Of a DNA stretch of 64,000 bases, positions 43,840-52,986 are shown one piece after another. The DNA lies in the NCBI RefSeq assembly GCF_900155965.1, contig NZ_FTMG01000009.1, positions 1 to 64,000 on the forward strand. Direction: 5' to 3'. A model generated the notes under the pieces. It was not told the origin of the DNA and made no database searches. It worked only from the letters and a program-made list of their open reading frames with translations. The stretch comes from Mucilaginibacter lappiensis (GTDB taxonomy: Bacteria > Bacteroidota > Bacteroidia > Sphingobacteriales > Sphingobacteriaceae). Position 1 is the stretch's first letter. Every line of letters begins with the position of its first letter. A program made the position numbers and the translations under genes.

Positions 43840-45345
43840 TTAGTTATTAGCCTCAGCTAATAGTTTTTTACCTTTTTCAATGGCGTCTTCGATGCTGCCT
43901 ACTAAGTTGAAAGCTGCTTCTGGATATTCATCCACTTCACCGTCCATGATCATGTTGAAACCTTTGATGGTTTCTTTGATATCAACCAATACACCTTTTA
44001 AGCCGGTAAATTGCTCGGCCACGTGGAATGGTTGTGACAGGAAACGCTGAACACGACGCGCACGTGATACAACCAGTTTATCTTCTTCAGATAACTCGTC
44101 CATACCCAGGATCGCGATGATATCCTGTAACTCTTTGTAACGTTGTAAAGTTTCTTTAACACGTTGAGCGGTGTTGTAGTGCTCATCGCCTAAAACAGCT
44201 GGGCTAAGGATACGTGATGTAGAATCCAATGGATCCACAGCAGGGTAGATACCTAACTCGGCAATTTTACGTGAAAGTACAGTTGTTGCATCTAAGTGAG
44301 CGAAGGTTGTTGCCGGCGCAGGGTCGGTCAAGTCATCCGCAGGTACGTAAACGGCCTGTACTGAGGTAATTGAACCTCTTTTAGTTGAGGTGATACGCTC
44401 TTGCATGGTACCCATTTCGGTAGCCAGTGTTGGCTGGTAACCTACCGCTGATGGCATACGACCTAATAGCGCCGATACTTCAGAACCTGCTTGTGTAAAG
44501 CGGAAAATGTTATCGATAAAGAACAAGATATCACGGCCTTTACCATCTTCTTCACCATCACGGAAATACTCGGCAATAGTTAAGCCTGATAAAGCCACAC
44601 GTGCACGTGCACCTGGAGGCTCGTTCATTTGTCCGAAAACGAATGTTGCTTTTGACTCTTTTAAAGCTTCGGTATCAACTTTTGATAAGTCCCAACCGCC
44701 TTCTTCCATCGAGTGCATAAAGCCATCGCCATATTTAATAATGCCCGATTCAAGCATCTCACGCAAAAGGTCATTACCTTCACGGGTACGCTCACCTACA
44801 CCGGCAAATACTGATAAACCAGAGTAAGCCTTGGCAATATTGTTGATCAATTCCTGAATTAATACGGTTTTACCTACACCGGCACCACCAAACAATCCAA
44901 TTTTACCACCTTTAGCATAAGGCTCTAACAGGTCAATAACTTTGATACCTGTGAACAATACTTCAGTTTCGGTAGATAGATCTTCGAAACGCGGAGGTAC
45001 ATTGTGGATAGGACGGCCATTAGATTTATCTAAGTTTGCGATACCGTCAATAGCATCACCAACTACGTTGAACACGCGACCTTTAATGTTTTCGCCAACC
45101 GGCATTTTGATAGCGGCTTCGGTATCCAACACTTTCATGCCACGTAGCAATCCGTCTGTCGAATCCATCGCGATCGCACGTACACGATCTTCACCCAAAT
45201 GCTGTTGAACTTCTAAAATTACTTTTTGGCCATTATCTTTCGTGATCTCTAACGCATCATAAATCTTGGGAAGATGAGCATCATCAGCGAAACTTACGTC
45301 AACTACCGGACCAATGATCCGTGATATTTTTCCAATGTTTGGCAT
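43840..45345 (-). CDS. atpD: F-type ATP synthase beta subunit
   Basis: 501 residues. Catalytic subunit of the F1 head. Walker A is GLFGGAGVGKTVLIQEL, Walker B is around GRDILFFIDNIFRF, the arginine/ALLGRMPSAVGYQP region follows, and PALGL-type loop sequences read PAVDPLDSTSR. Slightly longer than the usual 460-480 residues. Only atpC accompanies it, a split arrangement seen in Bacteroidota. Confidence 0.97.
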   Translation of the reverse strand: MPNIGKISRIIGPVVDVSFADDAHLPKIYDALEITKDNGQKVILEVQQHLGEDRVRAIAMDSTDGLLRGMKVLDTEAAIKMPVGENIKGRVFNVVGDAIDGIANLDKSNGRPIHNVPPRFEDLSTETEVLFTGIKVIDLLEPYAKGGKIGLFGGAGVGKTVLIQELINNIAKAYSGLSVFAGVGERTREGNDLLREMLESGIIKYGDGFMHSMEEGGWDLSKVDTEALKESKATFVFGQMNEPPGARARVALSGLTIAEYFRDGEEDGKGRDILFFIDNIFRFTQAGSEVSALLGRMPSAVGYQPTLATEMGTMQERITSTKRGSITSVQAVYVPADDLTDPAPATTFAHLDATTVLSRKIAELGIYPAVDPLDSTSRILSPAVLGDEHYNTAQRVKETLQRYKELQDIIAILGMDELSEEDKLVVSRARRVQRFLSQPFHVAEQFTGLKGVLVDIKETIKGFNMIMDGEVDEYPEAAFNLVGSIEDAIEKGKKLLAEANN

Positions 45346-45505
45346 ACTATAACCTGGTGTTTAAAGAATTTTTCTGCGAAATAGTTGTTACTGTTTAAAT
45401 ATAAGATGCTATTTCAGAGGCGCAAAGTTAAGATTTCTATCCAAATATTTAAATAGCAATGTCAACATTTTTGCATATATTTTCTGCACACCCGTTTTGA
45501 CGTTT

Positions 45506-46492
45506 TTAATGCGCAAAACTCAACATAATTTTGCCTATGTGTGCGCTGCTTTCCATCAGCTCATGAGCCTGCGCGGCTTCTTCGGCTTTAAAAACTTTGT
45601 AGATAACCGGTTTTATTTGTCCTGATATTAGCAGGGGCCAGATAGTTTTTTTTAGATTTTGAGCTATTGCGGCTTTAAACTCCACGTCCCGTGCCCGCAA
45701 TGTGGAGCCAGTGATCACCAGTCTTTTCATCATTACCTGCGACAGATCAACCTGGGCATCCTTGCCTTTCATGGTATTGATCATCACCAGGCGACCTTCA
45801 ACTGCCAACGACTGGATATTGCCCGGTGTATAATCGCCGCCTATCATGTCCAGTATCACATCGACCCCTTTGCCATTGGTTAGCTGTTTGATTAAATCGG
45901 CAAAGCTTTCAGTTTTATAGTTAATGGCTTTAGAAGCGCCTAATTGCTCGCAAAAGCGGCACTTTTCATCAGATCCGGCGGTAACATAAACCGGGTGCCC
46001 CAAGGCTTTCGCTATTTGTATAGCTGTAACCCCTATGCCGCTCGAGCCACCGTGTACCAACAATGTTTCAACGCCTTTGAGGTTGGCACGATCAAATACA
46101 TTACTCCAAACGGTAAAAAATGTTTCAGGGAGCGAGGCTGCTTCTATAAAGGAAAGTCCCTCAGGAACAGGCAGGCATTGACCCTCCGGGGCATTGCAGT
46201 ATTCGGCATAACCGCCTCCTGCTACCAGGGCGCAAACTTTGTCGCCAATTTTCCATTGGGTAACCGCCGCGCCGATTTCAATTATGGTGCCGGCTATTTC
46301 CAGGCCGGGGATATCCTGTACCACACCGGCTGGCGGAGGATATTTACCCTCGCGTTGTTTTACATCCGGGCGATTAACCCCGGCAGCCATCACTTTTACC
46401 AGTACCTCGTTAGGGGCATAGCCGGGTTTCGGTTTTTCGGCGATCTGCAAAACAGAAGGTGCACCCGGCTGAGTTATAACAATTGCCTTCAT
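45506..46492 (-). CDS. NAD(P)H:quinone oxidoreductase (PIG3/MDR family)
   Basis: 328 residues. Zinc-free medium-chain reductase: GroES-like domain at 1-130 (PGYAPNEVLVKVMAAGVNRP, then DVKQREGKYPPP). The Rossmann motif is GGSSGIGVTAIQIAKALG at about 145-162, and YKTESFADLI lies in the cofactor domain. The PIG3/quinone oxidoreductase group uses NADPH; the physiological substrate is uncertain. It is leftward with the 46543-46796 element upstream. Confidence 0.88.
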   Translation of the reverse strand: MKAIVITQPGAPSVLQIAEKPKPGYAPNEVLVKVMAAGVNRPDVKQREGKYPPPAGVVQDIPGLEIAGTIIEIGAAVTQWKIGDKVCALVAGGGYAEYCNAPEGQCLPVPEGLSFIEAASLPETFFTVWSNVFDRANLKGVETLLVHGGSSGIGVTAIQIAKALGHPVYVTAGSDEKCRFCEQLGASKAINYKTESFADLIKQLTNGKGVDVILDMIGGDYTPGNIQSLAVEGRLVMINTMKGKDAQVDLSQVMMKRLVITGSTLRARDVEFKAAIAQNLKKTIWPLLISGQIKPVIYKVFKAEEAAQAHELMESSAHIGKIMLSFAH

Positions 46493-46542
46493 TTATTTAA
46501 TTACTGAATTATTGATTTAGTGAATTAGCGATTTCAGCTCTC

Positions 46543-46796
46543 AAAAACTTTTTAAACCTTAAATTTTAACACTTTTCTGCTCAAAAACGGGATAAAAACG
46601 CTTAAAAATTGATTCAAAATCACCGATTTTAACACTTTTTAACAAATTTTAACATGGTTTTTACGTGTTTTTAAAACTTTAAAAAGTTTTAAAAAATTGC
46701 TTGTCAAGCAACTATGATAAAATTGCTCAATTTTTAGCTTCTTTTATCCCTTAACTAAACAGCCCGTTTCTCTTTTTATTGAAGAGAAACGGGCTG
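46543..46796. repeat. Paired intergenic element, copy 2, ending in a hairpin
   Basis: Opens like 8895-8928, contains TTTTAACACTTTTTAACAAA and ends in a perfect 13-bp stem CAGCCCGTTTCTC / GAGAAACGGGCTG (46760-46796). The bases beyond, up to 47022, show nothing I can name. Confidence 0.6.
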
Positions 46797-47022
46797 CCGT
46801 TTATACAAATATACTGAATTTTAAGTAGAAATAGAATTAGTTCTGTAGCATTCCGCGTTGCTTTGAATGATTGCAATTATGATAAACAGAGCAACCCCAT
46901 TTGTATCAATATTTACAGTTGGATGTTTGGCAGGTAGATGAACATTACGGCAGCTCTATACTGCTTTATGTATATATTTACAAAAAATTTAGTAGCTCAT
47001 TTTGGTATTCCTGAACCTCATC

Positions 47023-48717
47023 ATGCATAAAAGACTAATATGGGTCTTCGTGATCCTTATATTTATTGTAGCCTGCAAAAAAGACAATGCTGGCAGTAAC
47101 GCTCCTCAAATAACTCCTGTACAAAGCACAATAAAAGCAGACTGGGGCGATGAAATAATACTTACAGGTAAAAACATACCCCTGGATGCGAGTGTGTTTT
47201 TTGGTGAAAATCAAGCAACTGTGATATCAAATAATGGAAGCGAGATACGGTGTATTGTACCCAATTCTTTTGACGATCAGCTCACTACCTCTGTATATAT
47301 TAAATATAAAGATCAGACCATTGAACTGAAAAATTATATAACGTTGAATGCACCGCTGATCACCTCTTTTACCCCAACGCAAGCCATAGGTGATACGGTG
47401 ATTATAAAAGGCAATCATTTTTCTACTTTCAAGCTCCATGTTAAGTTTGGTGATACCGAAGCAAAGGTTGTTGGCTTATCAAAGCAATCGCTTAAAGTGT
47501 TAGTGCCCGACGATATTAAAAGCATACATACAACAATCAGTGTCACATCGCAATTGCAAACGGCTTTAGCTGGTTCCACTTTCGAAGTTTTAAAACCTGT
47601 GATCACTAACATTACCCCCGAAGCGTTTATCGGAGATAAAGTGGTCATTACCGGAAAATATTTTCACCCGCTAGGGCCTTTTTTCGTGTATTTAGACGAT
47701 GAACAGGTGGGCGCGACTATAGAGAACAACGGAGTGATATCATTCAATGTTCCGTACAAGACGTATCCGGGTCGTAAAACCACGATCAAGATAAAGTTAT
47801 TGGAATATGAGGTGACTTATCCGGTAGATCTGAAAATTAAGGACAACTGGGTTATGGTAAGCAAGGGTATTCCATTTTCGGCATATAATGCTACCCCACT
47901 TATTATTGGTTCCCAGGTATATGTTGTTGCTCAGATAAAAGGCTTCAGAGATGATGGATTTTATTTATGGCGTTTTAATCAGACTGATTTTTCCTGGACA
48001 AAAATCGGTAATCCAATAACTACTGTTAAAGGCAGTTACCGTGTAGGTACAAACGGAAGCAAGATATACTTGTACAATTCGAACGGTCCTGACACCTTTT
48101 ATGAATGCGATCCTACATCCGGCACCTGGACAACCAAAGCTAATTTTATTGGACCGCAACGAAATGATCCGGTTATGTTTGGAATTGGTGGTAAATTGTA
48201 CATGGGGGCCGGAGCTCATTATGTTGATAATATCAGAAAATCAATAGATGATTGGTATGTTTACACACCCGCAACAAACACATGGGCACAGATAGCCGAT
48301 ATGCGAAAAGGTTTTGAGGATGGTTACCCAATGGCGTTAGCGCAATCAGTTGTGATTAATAATATAGCTTATGTACTTTGCGGTGGTTGGTTTGAGGGCT
48401 ATAAGTACAATCCCGCTGCCAACACCTGGACAGGCATACAAAATGCACTTGAGCCACGTACTCAAGTAGGTGTTGTGGCCTACAAAAATAAAATATATAC
48501 TTTAAAAGGCTATCTGGTTCAGAATGTAGGTAATAGCAACCGCGACATTTTTAGCTACGATCCGGCTTCAGATCATTGGGAATTTGAGCCCGTTAAAGTT
48601 GATCCTTATAGTGACGAATTGGATTTCGCTTTTATTTCGGGAGGGAAAATATATATGCTGAGTTATGACGCTTCTGAATCCCAAAATAACCTTTACGAAG
48701 CACTTATGCTACCCTGA
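47023..48717 (+). CDS. Lipoprotein with IPT/TIG and Kelch-like repeats
   Basis: 564 residues from ATG 47023. Type II signal peptide, hydrophobic run WVFVILIFIVAC with lipidation Cys18 and then KKDN. Three IPT/TIG beta-sandwich repeats at about 32-110, 112-190 and 192-270 (GDEIILTGKNIP, GDTVIIKGNHFS, GDKVVITGKYFHP). A Kelch-type propeller covers 275-560 (YVVAQIKG, KIYLYNSNG, KLYMGAGAH, IAYVLCGGW, KIYTLKGY, KIYMLSYD). It is probably surface-exposed and binding glycan or protein. Ligand unknown. Confidence 0.85.
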   Translation: MHKRLIWVFVILIFIVACKKDNAGSNAPQITPVQSTIKADWGDEIILTGKNIPLDASVFFGENQATVISNNGSEIRCIVPNSFDDQLTTSVYIKYKDQTIELKNYITLNAPLITSFTPTQAIGDTVIIKGNHFSTFKLHVKFGDTEAKVVGLSKQSLKVLVPDDIKSIHTTISVTSQLQTALAGSTFEVLKPVITNITPEAFIGDKVVITGKYFHPLGPFFVYLDDEQVGATIENNGVISFNVPYKTYPGRKTTIKIKLLEYEVTYPVDLKIKDNWVMVSKGIPFSAYNATPLIIGSQVYVVAQIKGFRDDGFYLWRFNQTDFSWTKIGNPITTVKGSYRVGTNGSKIYLYNSNGPDTFYECDPTSGTWTTKANFIGPQRNDPVMFGIGGKLYMGAGAHYVDNIRKSIDDWYVYTPATNTWAQIADMRKGFEDGYPMALAQSVVINNIAYVLCGGWFEGYKYNPAANTWTGIQNALEPRTQVGVVAYKNKIYTLKGYLVQNVGNSNRDIFSYDPASDHWEFEPVKVDPYSDELDFAFISGGKIYMLSYDASESQNNLYEALMLP

Positions 48718-48810
48718 TCGAATTAATAATAACATTATGTGAGGATGTGAGGGCGTAGTATGTTAGTAGCTATATTGATGAAATACTCTCTTTCATATCA
48801 GGGGCATAAA

Positions 48811-48866
48811 AAAACGCATTCCATAAGGATGCTCCTAAACAGAAACCTTACGGGGTGCGTTTTTAA
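48811..48866. terminator. Bidirectional terminator between the Kelch lipoprotein and epimerase genes
   Basis: AAAACGCATTCCATAAGG pairs with CCTTACGGGGTGCGTTTT (one mismatch and two G-U pairs) around about 15 loop bases, with T/A tracts on both sides. Both flanking genes end toward it. Confidence 0.8.
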
Positions 48867-48892
48867 ATAAAGTTGTAGACAGTCGTTTTTCA

Positions 48893-49786
48893 CTACCCGA
48901 AGTAGCTTCCCTGTTCCAAATCGGAAATAAGGCCAATGCCGTTTGGCTGCCAGCCCAGTTGCCTGCGGGTTTGGGCGCTGGAAACCTGGTTGTCCATGCC
49001 AGCGAAATGCCCGAACCAGCCAAAATGATCAGCAGCTTCTTCGTGGGTTTTGCTCACAACCGGTACATTCAGTTGCCGGCCGATTACGCCGGCCATGTCG
49101 CGGAAGGGTACACCTTCTTCGGCAGCCGCATGATACCTGGCACCTGCGATACCTTTTTCGAGGGCGAGCCGGTATAAGCGGGCTGCATCCAGGCGGTGCA
49201 CGGCAGCCCAGTGGTTAATTCCATCACCTACATAAGCCGAAACTCCTTTTTCGCGGGCAAGGCCGATAAGTACTGGCACAAAGCCATGGTCGCCATCGCC
49301 GTGTACGGTTGGTGGCAGGCGTAATACTATTGTATGTACACCCTGGGCCGCTACGGCCATTGCTGCTTCTTCTGTAGCCACACGGGGAAAAGATGAGGTG
49401 TTGAAATCGGGTATAATATCTTCGGTAGCCAGAGGATTACCTTTTACCAGTCCGGTGCCTGAGGTAATAATCAACGGGCGATTGGATCCGATAAGCGCTG
49501 AGCCAATCGCTTGTATCACTTGCCGGTCTGTTTCACAGCTGGCTTTAAATTGGGTAAAATCATGTATAAAGCCGGTATGGATTACGCCATCAGCCATGGC
49601 CACTCCCGACTGTATACTTTCGAGATCGGTCAGATCACCCCGATGTACCTCGGCGCCGGCGGCAATAAGGGTTTTTGCACCCGCATCTGAACGCGTGAGC
49701 CCAAGCACCTGATGCCCCGCGTTTATTAATTCCTGAACTATGGCTGAGCCTACAAAACCTGTAGCGCCTGTTACAAATACACGCAT
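48893..49786 (-). CDS. SDR-family NAD-dependent epimerase/dehydratase-like protein
   Basis: 297 residues, extended/atypical SDR. N-terminal VTGATGFVGSAIVQEL binds NAD(P); ADGVIHTGFIHDF, ITSGTGLVKGNPL and LRLPPTVHGDGDHGFVP follow. The usual YxxxK tyrosine is not obvious, as in the NmrA-like/atypical group. It sits leftward behind a perfect 10-bp inverted repeat. Substrate unknown. Confidence 0.83.
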   Translation of the reverse strand: MRVFVTGATGFVGSAIVQELINAGHQVLGLTRSDAGAKTLIAAGAEVHRGDLTDLESIQSGVAMADGVIHTGFIHDFTQFKASCETDRQVIQAIGSALIGSNRPLIITSGTGLVKGNPLATEDIIPDFNTSSFPRVATEEAAMAVAAQGVHTIVLRLPPTVHGDGDHGFVPVLIGLAREKGVSAYVGDGINHWAAVHRLDAARLYRLALEKGIAGARYHAAAEEGVPFRDMAGVIGRQLNVPVVSKTHEEAADHFGWFGHFAGMDNQVSSAQTRRQLGWQPNGIGLISDLEQGSYFG

Positions 49787-49813
49787 GTTTTTTTTGATTA
49801 GATAAATAAAAAA

Positions 49814-49835
49814 TTGAATCGTTTTAACGATTCAA
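49814..49835. promoter_or_regulatory. Candidate operator upstream of the epimerase gene
   Basis: TTGAATCGTT-TT-AACGATTCAA is a perfect 10-bp inverted repeat 28 bases before the ATG at 49786. It is typical in size of a dimeric regulator site. No adjacent regulator gene. Confidence 0.5.
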
Positions 49836-49899
49836 AATTGGCCAATACCTCATCGGGAAAAGAGGACATTTGACGCTGTTTTTATTTAGGTAATTTGTC

Positions 49900-50018
49900 A
49901 CTCCCGCGAGTTTTCAACTCGTGGGCAACATGGCTTCAGCTTTCAGCTGAACAACCGGCAGAAGCTGAAAGCTTCAAACATGCGTCTCACGAGATACGCT
50001 GCGCTAATCTCGCGGTAG
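49900..50018. repeat. REP-like three-hairpin element, copy 3
   Basis: First hairpin CCGCGAGTT/AACTCGTGG (49904-49924), where the C-G pair of copy 1 is T-A; then AGCTTTCAGCT and CACGAGAT/ATCTCGCG hairpins as in the other copies. It lies between two leftward genes. Confidence 0.8.
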
Positions 50019-50098
50019 CTGAAAAGGACGGATAAAAAAGCAGCAATTGCAGTTATTATACGGCAATTGCTATTTTCTGTATTTAGCTTATTGTTGAA

Positions 50099-50842
50099 TT
50101 ATTTTAGTCCGTAATTAAGATAGCCACCATCAGCTATGAGTTCCGTCCCGGTAATAAAACTTGCATCGTCAGAAGCCAGGAATAATACTGTTTTTGCAAT
50201 TTCATCGGGATCGCCCAATCTTTGCAGGGCTGTAGCGGCGGCTAAATGCACCTTAGCTTCCGCAGGTACAGCATATTCTAACCCGGGTGTTTGAACCGGG
50301 CCCGGACTGATAATATTTACGCGGATTTTTCTTTCGGCCAATTCGTTTGCAGCTATTTGTGCAATTTTGTTTAACGCTCCCTTGGTTGCGGAATAAACGC
50401 TGGTTCCCGAATTTGAAGCGGTTGCTACCGTTGATGAAGTAAACACTACGGCCGATCCGTTTGCCAAATGCGGAATAAGCTTTTGCAACGTAAAGAAATG
50501 ACCTTTTACATTGGTGTTAAATTGCGCGTCAAAATCTGCTTCTGTTGCTTGTTCAATTGGCGCAAATGTCCCTATTCCTGCGTTAAGGAAAAGGACATCT
50601 AATTTTTCTCCGCTTTCCGCGATTGCTTTTTCCAAAATGGAAATATCCGCTAAATTTGAAGTGTCCGAAACCACAGTTTTCAATTTCACACTGTTAATCT
50701 CTTCGGTTGCTTTTTGTAGATTACCGGCACTTCTGCCTGTAATCCAAACATTTGCCCCGGCGTTAATAAATGCTTTTGCGGTTGCGAATCCAATCCCTGT
50801 GGTTCCGCCTGTTATAACTACGTTTTTATTGTTAAAATTCAT
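50099..50842 (-). CDS. SDR-family oxidoreductase
   Basis: 247 residues, classical SDR. NAD(P) site is ITGGTTGIGFATAKAF at 12-27, NAG is in LFLNAGIGTF, catalytic Ser is around VVFTSSTVA, and Tyr-Lys is in SVYSATKGAL. INIISPGPVQTPG-like segment and C-terminal ASFITGTELIADGGY complete the fold. It is divergent from the HxlR regulator gene; regulator/SDR pairs of this kind respond to quinones or aldehydes in other bacteria, so a detoxification role is inferred. Confidence 0.9.
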   Translation of the reverse strand: MNFNNKNVVITGGTTGIGFATAKAFINAGANVWITGRSAGNLQKATEEINSVKLKTVVSDTSNLADISILEKAIAESGEKLDVLFLNAGIGTFAPIEQATEADFDAQFNTNVKGHFFTLQKLIPHLANGSAVVFTSSTVATASNSGTSVYSATKGALNKIAQIAANELAERKIRVNIISPGPVQTPGLEYAVPAEAKVHLAAATALQRLGDPDEIAKTVLFLASDDASFITGTELIADGGYLNYGLK

Positions 50843-50896
50843 GATTAAAATTTTTGTTGTTTACCATGCAAACTTATGATGATTGAGTTTATTTTA

Positions 50897-50944
50897 GTTA
50901 CTTTGTAACAAAAAGTAACAGTAACATTTGAGTAACTAGGTAAC
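50897..50944. promoter_or_regulatory. GTAAC half-site cluster between the SDR and HxlR genes
   Basis: Six GTTAC/GTAAC half-sites at 50897, 50905, 50915, 50921, 50932 and 50940. The first two form GTTACTTTGTAAC. The cluster ends 3 bases before the HxlR ATG and lies 55-102 bases before the SDR ATG. It is the likely HxlR binding region. Confidence 0.6.
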
Positions 50945-50946
50945 TT

Positions 50947-51300
50947 ATGGCTGACAACGTATGCCTTCCAGGGCACAAAAAAGAAATCATGGCTGTCCAT
51001 GATGCAATGGACGTATTGAGTGGAAAATGGAAAATCTCTATCATATCCTCCATTTGCTATTATAACGAAAGAAGATTTTCTGATATATTGAATGATGTAC
51101 ATGGCATATCAAACAAAATGCTGAGTAAGGAATTAAAGGAGCTGGAAATGAATAAACTGATAAAACGAACTGTTTTAGACACTCAACCTGTTACGGTTCA
51201 GTATAATTTAACCGAATATGGCAGAACGTTGCAAACCATCATTGATGAGCTTGCCGACTGGGGAATAAAACATAGAAAGGCGATTATAGAGGATATATAA
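50947..51300 (+). CDS. HxlR-family winged-helix regulator
   Basis: 117 residues. HxlR signature: a Cys near the N-terminus (NVCLPGHKKE), DVLSGKWKISIISSI, RRFSDILNDVHGISNKMLSK, and the wing TVQYNLTEYGRTL. Members in which this Cys is redox- or aldehyde-reactive control divergent oxidoreductases. It probably autoregulates through the GTAAC cluster. Confidence 0.92.
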   Translation: MADNVCLPGHKKEIMAVHDAMDVLSGKWKISIISSICYYNERRFSDILNDVHGISNKMLSKELKELEMNKLIKRTVLDTQPVTVQYNLTEYGRTLQTIIDELADWGIKHRKAIIEDI

Positions 51301-51394
51301 TAAAAGTTAAAATTCACTTTTGGAATTCAGCATACCTCGGTAATTCAATTAGATTAATTTAAAAACTGAAAGAGTGTTTATGAAAACGCTTCAT

Positions 51395-51973
51395 CTATCG
51401 TTTGAGCTGAGCGTGCCGCACGCGGGTAAGGGTTTTGAGTGAGATTCCGAGGTATGAAGCGATCATGTGCAGGGGCACACGTACAAATACGGTGGGGTAG
51501 ATTTGTACAAACTCATCGTATTTTTCTTCGGGTGTTGAGCTGATGGTGCTAAATATGCGATCGCGGCCCAAAGTAACATTACGGGAGATCAGCCGCTCCG
51601 TAAAATATTTTAAGCGGGGCACCTGCTCATATAAGAAATCAAAGTCACTTTTGGTCCAGAAGATAATCTCACTGTCTTCTAATACATCGATATAATAACG
51701 GGAGGGAGTACTGTTATGTAAACTATCCGGCTCGGTAACCCAAAAATTCTCCGGCGAAAACTGGATAATATGTTCCGTGCCATCTTCGCGGGTACGGTAG
51801 GTGCGTATCAGGCCTTTGCACACAAATATCTTGAAGCGGCATATTTCGCCTTCCCGCAACAGTACCTGTTTCCTTTGTAATTTTCTTTCAACAGCAAAAG
51901 AACACATCAGCCTGAACTCGTCATCAGGCAGCTGCATATTCTCCTTAAGGTAAGCTTCAAATCCGGCGTGCAT
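51395..51973 (-). CDS. Crp/Fnr-family transcriptional regulator
   Basis: 192 residues. The cyclic-nucleotide-binding-like beta barrel occupies about 10-120 (RKQVLLREGEICRFKIFVCK and the following strands). The HTH at about 150-190 includes HMIASYLGISLKTLTRVRH. The cAMP-contacting residues are not conserved, so another ligand or none is likely. A TATTTTTG -7 box (51989-51982) ends 8 bases before the ATG. Confidence 0.9.
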   Translation of the reverse strand: MHAGFEAYLKENMQLPDDEFRLMCSFAVERKLQRKQVLLREGEICRFKIFVCKGLIRTYRTREDGTEHIIQFSPENFWVTEPDSLHNSTPSRYYIDVLEDSEIIFWTKSDFDFLYEQVPRLKYFTERLISRNVTLGRDRIFSTISSTPEEKYDEFVQIYPTVFVRVPLHMIASYLGISLKTLTRVRHAQLKR

Positions 51974-52055
51974 AGTATCATCAAAAATAAGGAAAATACT
52001 GGAAGAGGGTTATAACACTACAAGAAAATCACTTTTAGATGATGAGTTGTAGGAA

Positions 52056-52192
52056 GTTTGGGCTAAAGCCTTTTTAGTATTTTTTATTTAACCGTTGACT
52101 GAAGCCGAACGGCAATGAAAAATAAAAACAAAATTCATTGCCTTTCCATTTATGGGGAGGATAGCAGGATTTGAAAAGGGCTTTAGCCAAAC
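52056..52192. repeat. Palindromic intergenic element (GCTAAAGCC)
   Basis: GTTTGGGCTAAAGCCTTTT (52056-52074) and its near-complement AAAAGGGCTTTAGCCAAAC (52174-52192) bracket inner CGGCAATGAA and TTCATTGCC arms. Elements of similar wording are dispersed in related genomes from memory. The 300 bases 51974-52292 hold no gene. Confidence 0.65.
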
Positions 52193-52292
52193 AAAATTCT
52201 CAATGCGGCTTTCGTACATGCTACGGGTTAACTTCATTCTTCAGTTGATGCATGCGTATCGCGAATGTCCCTTATGAAATTTATAAATCTGC

Positions 52293-52916
52293 TTACTCAC
52301 TCCTTAAGCTATCAACAGGATTGCTCCGTGCGGCTTTGAATGATTGTGAGCTAATGGTAACAATGGCAATAACAAGCGCACCCGCACCTGCTGAAAGCAG
52401 CATCCACCACTGGATATTTTGCCGGTAGGCATATCCCTGCAGCCATTTATTCATCATTAACCAGGCCAGCGGGGTAGCGATAATAATAGAAATAAAAACC
52501 AGCTTGATGAAATCTTTAGAGAGCATAGCTACTATTGTGGAAACACCGGCACCCAATATTTTGCGTATGCCTATTTCCTTGTTACGCTGCTCGGCGGCGT
52601 ATGCAGCCAGGCTAAAAAGGCCCAGGCAGGCAATGATCACGGCCAGTGTGGTAAAGGATAAAAATAATTTTCCGGTGCGTTGTTCTGAACGATAGGCAGC
52701 ATCAAAATCTTCGTCCATAAATGAATATTCAAAGTGTTCGTTAGGACTCATGTTTTTCCATAATTGTTTTACCTGGGCCACAAAAGCCTGATAATTATGA
52801 GTATTCACCCTGATACTCAATGCGCCCTTATCCTGAGACAAAAACATCACTACGGGTGTAATATTTTCGCGGAGGGAGTTGAAATTAAAATCTTTTACAA
52901 CACCTATATCAATTTG
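52293..52916 (-). pseudogene. C-terminal remnant of a MacB/FtsX-type ABC permease
   Basis: About 208 codons of an ABC permease normally near 790 residues. An in-frame TAA lies immediately upstream of 52916. The fragment begins QIDIGVVKDFNFNSLRENIT, which fits the periplasmic MacB-core end, and runs through the FtsX domain (LFSLAAYAAEQRNKEIGIRK then ILGAGV) to SNPVDSLRSE. A GTG at 52850 gives an ORF of 185 codons, but it lacks the N-terminal membrane helix and most of the protein. It ends abruptly 71 bases from the metallo-beta-lactamase stop, which suggests a recombination junction. Confidence 0.85.
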
Positions 52917-52986
52917 TTAAATAAAGTTAAATCAACATCTTTCAATTTTTGGTGCCGATCAATGTTTGCCGGTTTTGGGGCAAGAT

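Noticed and set aside
52293..52850. A functional small FtsX-like permease starting at GTG 52850
   Set aside because: Homologous sequence continues in frame upstream to 52916 and then breaks; the fragment lacks most of the permease.
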